Numbered from the stretch's first letter, positions 17,814 through 27,351 are shown. The stretch is 64,000 nt of DNA from Desulfocapsa sp. (GCA_016765495.1 JAESPV010000065.1:1-64000), one strand, 5' to 3'. Program-made: numbers and translations. Notes: generated from the sequence alone by a model not told the origin.

Positions 17814-20291
17814 ATGAAAAAAACCACATTACACGCTTCTTCGGAAAAGCAGGCCCGGAGCACCAGGCACTCACCTTTTTCCCAAGAACAACATCATGTT
17901 AACTGCATAAACTCTTTAGCCGTTATACAATACGTGGAAGAACATGTTCCAAGCCAACTTCCAGCGCTATTTGAAGACTTAATTCCAGACATAGAAGAAA
18001 TGGAAGGAATGCAGGACGTTAAACTTTTCCTGACAGACCCCAACAACTGGATCCCTTCCAGTCTTATGATCCATCTTTTTAAAAATGCAAAAATTATCTT
18101 AAATGATGCGGATGCGCCCTTCCATATTGGCTATAATTCTGTCCTGAAAAAACGATATGGATATATCCAAAAGATTTTTATCTATAGTCTTGGCAATCCA
18201 AGCCAGGGCATTAAAAAACTACAGAAATTAAATAACCATTTCAACCGGACAAAAACCGTTGAAATTGTCAGCCTCACCAGGGTTTCAGCGACAATACGGC
18301 TCCATTGGGACAAGAACATCCCACTACACGTGGACTTTTGTCATTACAACAAAGGAATCTACCAGGCAATCCCCACCATCTGGGGGCATTCACCAGCCGA
18401 AATAACTGAAACAAAAGACTTTTTTGACGGTGATGATTACTGTGAATACCATATTAAATGGAAAAAACCTGGCAAAATAAAAGACTTTTTTTTCAAACTG
18501 TTCACACCCGGAAAAGTTATCCAGGAAACCATCCATGAACTTGAATTAGACAAGGAGCTCTTGAAAGAAAAGTATCATAAGATAAACACGTTAAACAGAC
18601 GCCTGGAAAGAAAAGTTACAGAAATGACGACTCTCCAGGAATCAAGTACAGCTATTTTATCCACCTTAAACCTTGAAGATCTTCTGGATGTAATTGTTTC
18701 AAAATTGATGGACGTTGCCGATCTGGATCGAGCCTGTATTTTTTTAGCAAATAAAAAGTCCTCGAGCCTGATCCTTATTCACGCCATGGGAATCGATAAG
18801 GAACTGATTACACAGTTTAAAGGGTATGAAATCCCCTTGAACAAAGTGGATAACATTATTGCCAGAACTGCACATAATGAAGATCCAATTTTTGTCGAAA
18901 ATGTTGATATTCTCTCACTGAATCCGGATAATGTGTTATTGAAAACACTTAATCCAAAAGCTTTTATTTTAGTTCCTCTGAATGTACGAGGAAAAATAAT
19001 TGGAATTATGCTGGGGGACAATCACAAGAACCAGGATTTTGTCCATAGAACGGATAAACATTTTTTGAAAAGCTTTGCCAACCATATTGCCATGGCTCTG
19101 GACAACGCCAATCTCTACAAAAAACTACGGACGTCAGAAGAGCGTTACAGAGAAATTGTTGAAAATGTTAATGAAGGGATATGGATACTGGATGTAGAGG
19201 GGAATGTACAATTCGCCAACCGTCGCCTGCTAAACATGCTTGGACACGATAACCTGACAGGGGTTAATATTGCCAGGTTAGTACGAAAAGATGATGAGGA
19301 TCTTCTCCAGGACAGTATTGATGCCAATTTAAATGGTAACTCATCAAAAATGGAAGTGCAGCTAAAAAGTGTGACCGGAGGACATAAAACAGTTCTTATA
19401 AGCAGTGTTCCCCTGAAGCATGAGGATTCGTTTTCAGGGTGCCTGGCTATAGTGACTGACCTGACGGATAAAAAAGTTATGGAGAAAAAACTGCTGCAAA
19501 CACAGAAGCTCGAATCCATCGGGACAATGGCCGGCGGTATTGCGCATGACTTTAATAACATACTGACAGGAGTTCTTGGTTATACAGCTATGCTTCAGTT
19601 AGGACTTGCTGACAATCCCAAGATGCGAGAATATGCCGACATTATAGAAACATCATCCCTCAAAGCCTCCCATCTTATTCAGAAGATGCTTGCTTTCAGC
19701 CGTCATAGCAAACCCGCTGACAACGCAGCCACATTCATTACCCCGGTCATTGAAGATGCCCTTTCTCTTATAAAAAGTTCTTTACCGAAAACAATCAAGG
19801 TAGTATTCAACCGGAGTGCCACGCTTCCCCGGATAAAATGTGACCAGACAGAATTGCAACAAATAATTCTTAACCTCTGTATAAATGCCCGTGATGCGAT
19901 GCCTGAAGGTGGTTTCATCAGTATCTCAACTAAATATATCCCACTAAAAGAAGTGATACAACTTCAAGCAGAACTAACAATTAACAGTGGTGATTATATC
20001 CTGCTCACGATCGCGGATACGGGCACAGGCATGAGTGAGGAAGTACAGGATAGGATGTTTGACCCTTTTTATACCACGAAGGAGGTGGGGAAAGGTTCTG
20101 GTCTTGGCTTGGCAATGGTGTATGGAATCATACAATCCATTGGCGGTGCTATTCAGGTAGAGAGCAAACACGGTGAGGGGGCAGCCTTTAAACTCTATTT
20201 TCCCCTTGCCACGGAGAATGGGACTCTGCATAATGAGTTTTTTGTACGGCAAAAAAAGGGGAGTGCGGGGCGTATTCACAAACCGTTATGA
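17814..20291 (+). CDS. Cytosolic multi-domain sensor histidine kinase (N-terminal V4R/H-NOX-like region, GAF, PAS)
   Basis: 825 residues, no membrane segments. Order: an N-terminal sensory region (about 30-216) that ends in FCHYNKG...CEYHIKW, recalling V4R/heme-NO-like domains but not confidently assigned; a coiled coil (225-280); a GAF domain (about 285-450); a PAS domain (about 455-575); HisKA with the H-box GGIAHDFNN; and HATPase_c with DTGTGM, FDPFYTTK and GSGLGLAMV. No receiver domain is attached and no cognate regulator is adjacent. ATG 17814 is preferred; a TTG at 17793 is in frame. Confidence 0.85.
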   Translation: MKKTTLHASSEKQARSTRHSPFSQEQHHVNCINSLAVIQYVEEHVPSQLPALFEDLIPDIEEMEGMQDVKLFLTDPNNWIPSSLMIHLFKNAKIILNDADAPFHIGYNSVLKKRYGYIQKIFIYSLGNPSQGIKKLQKLNNHFNRTKTVEIVSLTRVSATIRLHWDKNIPLHVDFCHYNKGIYQAIPTIWGHSPAEITETKDFFDGDDYCEYHIKWKKPGKIKDFFFKLFTPGKVIQETIHELELDKELLKEKYHKINTLNRRLERKVTEMTTLQESSTAILSTLNLEDLLDVIVSKLMDVADLDRACIFLANKKSSSLILIHAMGIDKELITQFKGYEIPLNKVDNIIARTAHNEDPIFVENVDILSLNPDNVLLKTLNPKAFILVPLNVRGKIIGIMLGDNHKNQDFVHRTDKHFLKSFANHIAMALDNANLYKKLRTSEERYREIVENVNEGIWILDVEGNVQFANRRLLNMLGHDNLTGVNIARLVRKDDEDLLQDSIDANLNGNSSKMEVQLKSVTGGHKTVLISSVPLKHEDSFSGCLAIVTDLTDKKVMEKKLLQTQKLESIGTMAGGIAHDFNNILTGVLGYTAMLQLGLADNPKMREYADIIETSSLKASHLIQKMLAFSRHSKPADNAATFITPVIEDALSLIKSSLPKTIKVVFNRSATLPRIKCDQTELQQIILNLCINARDAMPEGGFISISTKYIPLKEVIQLQAELTINSGDYILLTIADTGTGMSEEVQDRMFDPFYTTKEVGKGSGLGLAMVYGIIQSIGGAIQVESKHGEGAAFKLYFPLATENGTLHNEFFVRQKKGSAGRIHKPL

Positions 20292-20308
20292 TGAAAACAA
20301 AATACTTT

Positions 20309-21463
20309 TCATGGCAACACTCCACGCTGCCTAAATGGTTGATACAAGGGGTCACCTATGAGTACCATCTTCCATGAAATAAAAGGCAGACTAAGGTAGT
20401 AAGCCTCAACCAAAGAAAAATCTCCATCAAGCAGTAAGCCGAAGAAAACCTGAGGAAAAGGAAACGCCTGAACATAGGGTTCTCCGACCGGGCCTATGGT
20501 TGCAGCCACGCCTTCTTCCAACAATCGCTTACACCAAACCTGACTCCCCTCTTTTTTCAGTGTTGTACATTCAGAACTCGCTATATGATATGCGACGGAT
20601 CCCTGTTGCCACTCAAAAGCATCCTGATACTTTGCCAGGCTATACCAGCCGCAATACAAGGCCGCATCTGGTGCCTCTCCCTTTTGAAAGAGAGCATCTT
20701 CTTCATTCAACACAACTGGCAACACTTTTTCCGTTACTTTTGCTGCTGCATGAATAGCGTTATCATACAAGGCATAACCTGATAACGCACTATTACCTTT
20801 AGGTTTTTTCCAGCGAGCATCAAAATAGGCTGTACCTGTGAGTCCTTTTTTCTCGACAGCCAGACTATCAAGAATAATGCGTTTCACCGTAGCAGGATCA
20901 GGCCCATCCAAACGAGCAACCATTAAAACCTGTCCCTTTTCATACTTTGTTTTTTGTTTTTGAAATTCAATGAAGTAGGGGTTTTCCAGCCAATCATGTA
21001 CAGGTGGGTTCTCGACTCGGACTAAACTCAACTCCGAATCAACCGAGGCCACCGGATCACGCTGTCGAGCATTGAGATTCACCTGTTTTCCGCCCGGATC
21101 TTCAATCGCCAACAGATGCCAGTCAATCCTAAGGGGAAGCCCATAAAACAACACGAGACAAGTGATTTTTGGCTTATCTTGAACAAAGGCTCTTATCGGA
21201 TCTGCAATCTCATCTTCATAAAAATGACGAGGAATATCCTCCTTGAAAGCAGTTTGCAGCACCAGAAGGTTTTCCTTTGGAATCTTTCGCTGCTCCATAT
21301 AAAAACGAGCCAGCTCCACACCGTCTCTCGCCTGCCTGTTAGCTACAACAACAATTTCATCAGGATCCAAAGCGTGGGCAAGTATGGGAAAAAACACACT
21401 GCCGAGCAACAGGAAGAGTACTGTATAAAAAAGAACTGATCTATTTTTCAACTTACAAACCAT
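20309..21463 (-). CDS. TIGR03790 family secreted protein
   Basis: 384-residue exported protein with a signal peptide (VLFYTVLFLLLGSVFFPILAHA). The start of the mature region, DEIVVVANRQARDGVELARFYMEQRKIP, and later CLVLFYGLPLRI match the TIGR03790 family, whose function is unknown. ATG 21463 is chosen because AGGAGG lies about 12 bases upstream; an ATG at 21493 is less likely. It ends 17 bp from the convergent sensor kinase gene and is 113 bp after the DUF3365-kinase gene on the same strand, so it may or may not be in that operon. Confidence 0.75.
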   Translation of the reverse strand: MVCKLKNRSVLFYTVLFLLLGSVFFPILAHALDPDEIVVVANRQARDGVELARFYMEQRKIPKENLLVLQTAFKEDIPRHFYEDEIADPIRAFVQDKPKITCLVLFYGLPLRIDWHLLAIEDPGGKQVNLNARQRDPVASVDSELSLVRVENPPVHDWLENPYFIEFQKQKTKYEKGQVLMVARLDGPDPATVKRIILDSLAVEKKGLTGTAYFDARWKKPKGNSALSGYALYDNAIHAAAKVTEKVLPVVLNEEDALFQKGEAPDAALYCGWYSLAKYQDAFEWQQGSVAYHIASSECTTLKKEGSQVWCKRLLEEGVAATIGPVGEPYVQAFPFPQVFFGLLLDGDFSLVEAYYLSLPFISWKMVLIGDPLYQPFRQRGVLP

Positions 21464-21576
21464 ACCATTGACTCGCCTCCTGCGATGTGTCACCGAGTGA
21501 CACAGTGCGAATTTTTAATCAACAGATCTCTTTATACCAAAATGGTATTTAAGAATGAAACTCTTAGCATAGCGCC

Positions 21577-23301
21577 CTAATTGTCGGTTGGACCATCAAT
21601 ACCACCAGTCCTCTTAATTGTATCCAATTCCTCCCATAGATCCTCCACCCATTGATATCGCTTATTGATATCATAGGATAAAGCCTTCAGAATAATGTGT
21701 TCCAAAGATGTTGATAAACCAGACCGATAGATTCTAGGAGTGTCAATCTGCTCTTTGTGCTGCATCCATTTCTGTGTAGATCTTCTTTTTTGAGTAAAAG
21801 GCAGGTGACCCGTTGCTGCAAGATAAAGAAGAAGACCAAGTCCATAAATATCACTGCGCGGATCGCCACGCTTCCCCTGAATCTGTTCCGGTGCAAGATA
21901 CAACAGATCCCCCTGAGGACCAAGGCCTGCTGCCACTATGGGATCCTGCAGTTGATCGCTTGAAGCTAGTCCCATATCAATAAGAATCACCTGCTGTTTC
22001 TCATCCAGCATCAAAATCTGTGGTCGAAGATCATGATGGACAATTCCAGCAGCATGAATGGTTGCGACCAGGTCACATAGCTGAGAAAAAACATGCAGGA
22101 GAAGCTTATCATCCAACGGTCCTTTGTTGCAAAGATGAAAAAGACTTCTTCCCCGAACTTCCGCAAGAACCAAAACATCTTCCACACGTTCCTGCAAAAG
22201 CGGCAGGCATGGATGTGTCAATGTCTCAAACAGGTGTAATTCTGTTTCAAAACAGGAGCGATATAGAGGGTTTTGCAGTACATCATCAAAACCGATTTTA
22301 AGAGATACTTTCTCATGCGATTCTATTGCACGGCCGCTATACATCCAGGACATGGCACCGGCAGCAATCGGCGCGTTCACAACATAGTCCCCGATGAAAT
22401 TCGGCTGCAGAGAGGAGCCCTTACGAGCGGAACGTACATAACTACGTAAAGAACCAAGGGAAGCACGCAGAACATCGAGTTCATCGCCAATGGTTACCAT
22501 ACCACTTTTTTCTTTTCCTTTTTGAGCCACAAGAGAAAGCATCGCACTAAGACGTTCAATAACCAGGCGCTGGAAGAGCAGAGTTAAAAGCCATAACAGG
22601 AAAAGACTTCCACTGAGTGTGATCCCGAAAAGAACGAGACTTCCCTGCCAGGCTTCACGCAATGAATCGGAGACTGGAATTGCAACAGAATTGATACCTG
22701 CCAGATCTCCAGCTTTAAATCGGAACCCGCCATCCATTCCGTAACGATCCGTCAACTCCTTTGGTGCCTGTTCTGCTCTTCCGTGGCAACGAATACAGGA
22801 CGATTCAAAATAATCAGGAACCATGGACACAAAAAAAGAATCTCCATTTTTTTTTACTATTCCCTGCCAGAACAGACGAGTGGAATCTTCCTCAAACCAG
22901 TCCAACATTTCTTCCTCAAAGGGATCAGCCAAATTCCTGGGATTATGCGGGTTAAGCGAGGCCCTTCGATACATATAATGAGGCATGCTCATGGCAAATC
23001 GTTCCATGATATTTATACTGATATAAGTGGTGGACATCGCCTCAATAATGAAAGTATCCTTACCATGCAACTCATACATCTTAGGCCGTAATTCCTCTTT
23101 CACATACGAACGGATGGCCTCAACTTCCCGAAGGATCACTTCAGACTTGGTCATGGCATCGGCCATAAGAAGTCTCCGGGTATTCCAAAAAGAAATTACA
23201 GAGAGGAGTAACCCCCCGCCGATTAAAAGAAGAGCGGACCAGAGCAGAAAACGCTGTTTCAGATTGGGGGTTTCCTTCTGCCCATGTGGTTTGGTTTTCA
23301 T
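21577..23301 (-). CDS. DUF3365 heme-type sensor fused to a Hanks (Ser/Thr) kinase-like domain
   Basis: 574 residues. N-terminal helix (17-38), periplasmic DUF3365/Tll0287-like domain (about 45-215) with heme-binding motif C169-I-R-C172-H173, a second helix (220-243), linker, then a kinase-fold domain (304-556). Lys335 and the HxD Asp424 are present, but the Mg-binding Asn five residues later is Ile429, DFG reads D442-M-G, and the glycine loop is degenerate. The domain may be a pseudokinase or a weak kinase. ATG 23301 has AGGAG six bases upstream. It follows a metallophosphoesterase gene by 17 bp and resembles the sensor half of the histidine kinase at 29820. Confidence 0.85.
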   Translation of the reverse strand: MKTKPHGQKETPNLKQRFLLWSALLLIGGGLLLSVISFWNTRRLLMADAMTKSEVILREVEAIRSYVKEELRPKMYELHGKDTFIIEAMSTTYISINIMERFAMSMPHYMYRRASLNPHNPRNLADPFEEEMLDWFEEDSTRLFWQGIVKKNGDSFFVSMVPDYFESSCIRCHGRAEQAPKELTDRYGMDGGFRFKAGDLAGINSVAIPVSDSLREAWQGSLVLFGITLSGSLFLLWLLTLLFQRLVIERLSAMLSLVAQKGKEKSGMVTIGDELDVLRASLGSLRSYVRSARKGSSLQPNFIGDYVVNAPIAAGAMSWMYSGRAIESHEKVSLKIGFDDVLQNPLYRSCFETELHLFETLTHPCLPLLQERVEDVLVLAEVRGRSLFHLCNKGPLDDKLLLHVFSQLCDLVATIHAAGIVHHDLRPQILMLDEKQQVILIDMGLASSDQLQDPIVAAGLGPQGDLLYLAPEQIQGKRGDPRSDIYGLGLLLYLAATGHLPFTQKRRSTQKWMQHKEQIDTPRIYRSGLSTSLEHIILKALSYDINKRYQWVEDLWEELDTIKRTGGIDGPTDN

Positions 23302-23318
23302 AGACAACTCCTGATGGA

Positions 23319-24059
23319 TCAGGTTCCTTTAAGTAAACGTCTGCCAAGTGCTAAAGGGAGACCGGCAGCACCGATGGACTGTGTTGTTTTTTCAATATCA
23401 TAACCGACCCGATAAAACTCCAGCACCTGTTTTCCAATATCAAAAATAAGGTAGCAGGAACGAGGGTCTTTATCCCTTGGCTGACCGACACTTCCGCAGT
23501 TGACAATACGACGTTTTTTATCTTTAACTGCAATCTTCTGTGAGCCGGATACCGCATAAATGTCGGTTGAGAAAAAGTGCTTTCTCGTGATAATCAGCGG
23601 ACTGTGACTATGTCCAATGAAGAGGTAGCGACAACGGGTAGCTGCAAAACTCCGTAATGCGTACTTACGATCCATCACATAACGCCAACCTCTCGGATTA
23701 TAGGGGTTGGCATGGACAAATGTCATGTTCAAAAGATCAAGGCGATCAGGTAATCCTGCCAGGTATTTTTTGTTTTCATCACTTAATTGCCCCATTGTCC
23801 AGAGAATGGCTTCCTTGGCAGCTGTTGACATGCCATAGGGAGATGTTTCCCAAAGTGTTGCCACATCATGATTCCCGGCAATGCAACGACATTTCTTCAG
23901 ATTACGAACCAACTCAATACACTCATTGGGATTGGGACCATAGCCCACCAGATCGCCAAGAGAGATGCTTCTGTGTACATTCCGCTTTGCAGCATCCTCA
24001 AGCACCCCCTGCAAAGCCTCAAGATTACCATGAACATCTGAAAAAACCATTAACCGCAT
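23319..24059 (-). CDS. Metallophosphoesterase (YfcE/MJ0936-like)
   Basis: 246-residue calcineurin-like phosphoesterase with the full set of metal motifs: DVHGN near residue 8, GDLVGYGPNP, GNHD, GHSH, and the terminal NCGSVGQPRD. Its ATG follows directly on the stop codon of the kinase gene (24060), giving zero spacing, so the two are probably co-translated. A phosphatase next to Hanks-type kinase genes could reverse their phosphorylation, but YfcE-like enzymes often act on phosphodiesters, so this remains inference. Confidence 0.85.
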   Translation of the reverse strand: MRLMVFSDVHGNLEALQGVLEDAAKRNVHRSISLGDLVGYGPNPNECIELVRNLKKCRCIAGNHDVATLWETSPYGMSTAAKEAILWTMGQLSDENKKYLAGLPDRLDLLNMTFVHANPYNPRGWRYVMDRKYALRSFAATRCRYLFIGHSHSPLIITRKHFFSTDIYAVSGSQKIAVKDKKRRIVNCGSVGQPRDKDPRSCYLIFDIGKQVLEFYRVGYDIEKTTQSIGAAGLPLALGRRLLKGT

Positions 24060-26003
24060 TTAATCGTCTCCTCTTGCACTTGACAGTGAGGACCTGACAT
24101 TGTCCCTTTTTATCATAACACCGAGATCCTGGTCGAGGTTGAATGCGCGCAACAGAGGGCCATAACATGCCATATTCTGTGTGATAACAGGACAGGACAC
24201 ATCAGCCAGAAAGGGAACTGGAGGAGGCTCGTGCTCAAGTTGTGAGCGTAAAGTCAAGGATACTTGCCCAAGTTCTTTTTTCAATTCACAGGAGAGTGGT
24301 AAAGACTCAAGAGTGTAGAGATTCTGCAGACCTGCGTGATCATGCGGATGAAGCGCTGCCATTTTCGCTGCAACCTCATGAAATCGCAGGTGGATAGAGC
24401 CAAGCTCTGCCATTATCTGCGACCAGTTTCCGGAATCCTCAAGTGAAAGAAGAAACTGTCCAAACTTGCAGTTATCCTCACTCAAATCGATTTCCCGTTC
24501 GGGATAGAGAAGCAACTGGTAGATAAAATCTGTATGATAGTGGAGATGTTCAAACCAGAGGTCAACCAGAAAAATATCACAGGACAGCATCTGTTGTTCT
24601 GTTAATTGTCCTGGCTGTAGATCTTTTAAGTCAGTAGCTGGTACAAACTGTTCTTCGGCCGCAACCACAACCTGGCAAGAACATGCTTTTTCCCTTTCAA
24701 GACGATGCTGCACCGACGCACCACGCAACAAGCTCTTTTTTTTCCTGGATGTACCAAGAACCAGTAATTCTGCACCCAGGCTTTCACTCAGCATTCCCAG
24801 AACTTCAACAAGGTCTCCACGAATGAGGCGAATACCTGGGTCAATGCTGAAACGACGCAGATTCTGGACACTACGTTCAAACTCCGCCATCAACTGCTCA
24901 CCTTCAACAGTAAAACTATAGGTCGTATGAGCATCACTCTCTTCTTCAATTACATAAACCAAGGTGACTTCAGCAGACCGAATAAGCGCCTGTTTCCTCA
25001 CCTCATTCAACATATTGGCACTTGTAAAAGAATCACTCAGTGCACCAATAATCTGGGGTTTACTTTCTGATACTCTTGTTTTCTTGTGTTTTGTTCCGAC
25101 TTTCTGAATAGCTTTGCCTGGAAAGAGGCGCTGCCACAGAGAAGGCCTTTTACTGGCCCTACCCACTGTTGTGACAGGAAGCTGCTGCCAGCATTTCAAA
25201 TCATTCTGCATCTCTTTGATGGATGAATAGCGTTCCCCGGCATGACGTGAAATAGCACGGAGTATAATCGACTGAATCTGCGGAGGTATTTCCGGGTTAT
25301 AATAACGTGGCGGATCAGGATCATGACGCAGACGACGATGCGCTACCTGAATGTTACTGGAACGTGGCCAGGGCAGCTGACCGGTGAGCATCTCGTAAAA
25401 GAGCATCCCCATGGAATAGATATCACACCGCGGGTCGAATCGTTCGCCAAGCAGTTGTTCCGGGGCGATATACCATGGAGTTCCCTGGGGATTCCGAAGA
25501 TCAATAGCGAGAAGATCGGGAAGATCCTGACAACTGGCCAGACCAAAATCAATCAATTTAATTGTGGAATCCTTGAGACAGAATATATTTTCAGGTTTTA
25601 AATCCAGATGAACGATGGACTGCTTATGAAGGTATCCCACCACCTCGCAAATATTGTTCATCAGGGCCAGGGCATCATGAAGTTCAAGTTTGCGATTCCG
25701 GCCCACTTGGGATCGAAGATCCTTTCCGGATAGTTTCTCCATGATAATGTACTGCCTGCTTCTTTGCCGGTGTATAAAACGTACAATTCCAGGATGATCA
25801 AGCAGTCTGCTTATTCGCTCTTCATTCTGGTAGTGGTAAAGAATGATGGGCTGATTAAGAATATCCCCGCAGGGAATTTTTAGCACAACTTCTTCACGGG
25901 AAAGCTGATCTTCGGCCAGAAAAAGACAGGTCAAGGCTCCATCATGGAGCTTGGCAGTCAGGATGAAAATATCCAAAGAGTCACCAACTTCTGGAAAAAC
26001 CAT
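24060..26003 (-). CDS. Hanks-type Ser/Thr kinase - Usp - CZB-like fusion
   Basis: 647 residues, cytosolic. Residues 1-275 form an apparently complete kinase: Lys42, catalytic H132-L-D134-LKPEN139, DFG 152-154, APE 180-182. Residues about 316-449 are a UspA-type nucleotide-binding domain (VLGTSRKKKSLLRGASVQH). Residues about 476-548 resemble a CZB zinc-binding domain: His-rich first helix (WFEHLHYHTD), then EDNCKFGQF (Cys512) and SIHLRFHEVA (His538, His542). The tail is unassigned. GGAGGG nine bases upstream decides for ATG 26003. It is followed with no gap by the phosphoesterase. Confidence 0.85.
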   Translation of the reverse strand: MVFPEVGDSLDIFILTAKLHDGALTCLFLAEDQLSREEVVLKIPCGDILNQPIILYHYQNEERISRLLDHPGIVRFIHRQRSRQYIIMEKLSGKDLRSQVGRNRKLELHDALALMNNICEVVGYLHKQSIVHLDLKPENIFCLKDSTIKLIDFGLASCQDLPDLLAIDLRNPQGTPWYIAPEQLLGERFDPRCDIYSMGMLFYEMLTGQLPWPRSSNIQVAHRRLRHDPDPPRYYNPEIPPQIQSIILRAISRHAGERYSSIKEMQNDLKCWQQLPVTTVGRASKRPSLWQRLFPGKAIQKVGTKHKKTRVSESKPQIIGALSDSFTSANMLNEVRKQALIRSAEVTLVYVIEEESDAHTTYSFTVEGEQLMAEFERSVQNLRRFSIDPGIRLIRGDLVEVLGMLSESLGAELLVLGTSRKKKSLLRGASVQHRLEREKACSCQVVVAAEEQFVPATDLKDLQPGQLTEQQMLSCDIFLVDLWFEHLHYHTDFIYQLLLYPEREIDLSEDNCKFGQFLLSLEDSGNWSQIMAELGSIHLRFHEVAAKMAALHPHDHAGLQNLYTLESLPLSCELKKELGQVSLTLRSQLEHEPPPVPFLADVSCPVITQNMACYGPLLRAFNLDQDLGVMIKRDNVRSSLSSARGDD

Positions 26004-26160
26004 GCTAAAAGCCCTCCATTTTAGGACAGGTCTACTCAGAAATGCTTTACGGATACTATTTCCTGGCATTGCACAAAGGCAGGTTGCACAGGAAGCTTTA
26101 CAGCGATTTATTCAGCCGACTTAAAGATACTGACAAGAAAGGTCCGTTACTTCTGCCCCA

Positions 26161-26721
26161 TCAGGCAAAGAAGACATATCCAACCACAACCAGAAGTATG
26201 ACCAGAAGTTCCACAGCAGTGATCTTCGCCATCATGAGACAAATCTTTCGCTGAGACGGATCCATCTTCAGAATCACCTTATTCATTAATAATCGAAAAA
26301 ACAGGGTGACAGGTGTGCATTTCAGATAGATTCGAATATATTCTTTGATTGCTCGTATCCAGAGCAGAAGCGGATCATTGGGATCGATTTCTTTTTCCTT
26401 TGAAGAAATCTGAACTTTTAACTTGTTATTACGATTGAGAAAGGAAATACCCAAGTCTATGCTTTCAGTTAATTGAATGTATAACAGTTCACCAGCAGTT
26501 CTGTTGAAAATAAAACTTCCTGACAAAGGAAACTCTTCTTCTGTTACATAATCTTTTATGACTGCTGTAAAGGATTGTCCATTTTGCTGGAAATCCAGGA
26601 CAAACCAGTTGGGATGAAAGCGCAGGAGGCTGTCACCGGAGAAAAGGGCTTGCAGATCAAAGGATGCAGGCAACTCCTGCAGCCCCAGATCGACTTCTTC
26701 TGTTACGGCGTAGTCAGTCAT
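26161..26721 (-). CDS. Hypothetical protein with C-terminal membrane helix
   Basis: 186 residues, not recognised. A soluble beta-rich N-terminal part (PNWFVLDFQQNGQSFTAVIK, SGSFIFNRTAGELLYIQL) is followed by basic amphipathic segments and a C-terminal hydrophobic helix (VELLVILLVVVGYVFF), suggesting a tail-anchored cytosolic protein. ATG 26721 is 2 bp after the uspA stop; an alternative ATG at 26748 overlaps uspA. Lies between uspA and the kinase-Usp-CZB gene. Confidence 0.6.
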   Translation of the reverse strand: MTDYAVTEEVDLGLQELPASFDLQALFSGDSLLRFHPNWFVLDFQQNGQSFTAVIKDYVTEEEFPLSGSFIFNRTAGELLYIQLTESIDLGISFLNRNNKLKVQISSKEKEIDPNDPLLLWIRAIKEYIRIYLKCTPVTLFFRLLMNKVILKMDPSQRKICLMMAKITAVELLVILLVVVGYVFFA

Positions 26722-26723
26722 AG

Positions 26724-27197
26724 CTATGGCGCTATAAGAAGCGGACATGGTAACAGTGGATGCAAGTCTTTATTTTTCATGGTATCCCGCAAACCCATCC
26801 TTGTGCTGTGTATGGAGAATTTTTTAGGCTTGCACCAGGGTCCAATAACAATCAGATCACAGCCAAGTGTTTTAGCAGCTTTTGCAATGGTTTGAGCTAT
26901 ATTTCCTGTGCTCTGCAGAAATTCTACACGTTCTGCAACCGGATAGCTTGTTTTAATCCGTTGCCACTCTTCTGCTATTTCTTCATTCATCTGATTTTCA
27001 ACATGGTCAAGAAAAGTGGTGTGGGTCTTGCTCGAATTAAGCCAGTCATCACCAGTCATCCCACGCCAGTCTTCATCAAGTACCGTGAGTACACTAACCT
27101 TAAGGTTGGGATCATTTTCCAATTTTTCAAAAACAAAAGCCTCTGCTTTTTTGGCACCATCAGAACCATGGGTACAGAGGAGGACATTTGTAAACAT
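26724..27197 (-). CDS. Universal stress protein (UspA family)
   Basis: 157-residue UspA-fold protein, a small cytosolic stress/nucleotide-binding protein. The N-terminal NVLLCTHGSDGAKKAEAFVF and the late DLIVIGPWCK...R-x-G-x-LRDTM segment follow the family pattern. It heads an apparent operon with the tail-anchored hypothetical protein and the kinase-Usp-CZB gene, directly downstream of the terminator-like hairpin. Confidence 0.85.
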   Translation of the reverse strand: MFTNVLLCTHGSDGAKKAEAFVFEKLENDPNLKVSVLTVLDEDWRGMTGDDWLNSSKTHTTFLDHVENQMNEEIAEEWQRIKTSYPVAERVEFLQSTGNIAQTIAKAAKTLGCDLIVIGPWCKPKKFSIHSTRMGLRDTMKNKDLHPLLPCPLLIAP

Positions 27198-27226
27198 ATA
27201 GAACTCTCACTTTAAGAAAACAAAAA

Positions 27227-27258
27227 CACCATGATCAGTATATGAACCGATCATGGTG
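27227..27258 (-). terminator. Hairpin terminator/attenuator between YeiH and uspA operons
   Basis: Perfect 10-bp stem CACCATGATC/GATCATGGTG (27227-27236 and 27249-27258, 12-base loop); on the minus strand the hairpin is followed by a T-rich run (GTGTTTTTGTTTTC). It ends the YeiH-side transcript. Only 29 bp separate it from the uspA ATG at 27197, too little for a usual promoter, so uspA must be read through this hairpin or start within it. Confidence 0.75.
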
Positions 27259-27280
27259 TACTTAAGCTACCGGTTACTGA

Positions 27281-27351
27281 GTACCGTACAGAATAATTTC
27301 TCAGAGTCTCGCCAAGCTGTCTTTTTCCAGGAAATTATTCCGACAAGGTAC
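27281..27351. promoter_or_regulatory. Imperfect long inverted repeat in the uspA leader
   Basis: Arms 27281-27300 (GTACC...GAATAATTTC) and 27331-27351 (GAAATTATTC...GGTAC) match over about 16 of 20 positions, with a 30-base loop. It precedes the terminator at 27227-27258 in the minus-strand direction, an arrangement seen in attenuators, but no alternative antiterminator pairing was demonstrated. Confidence 0.45.
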
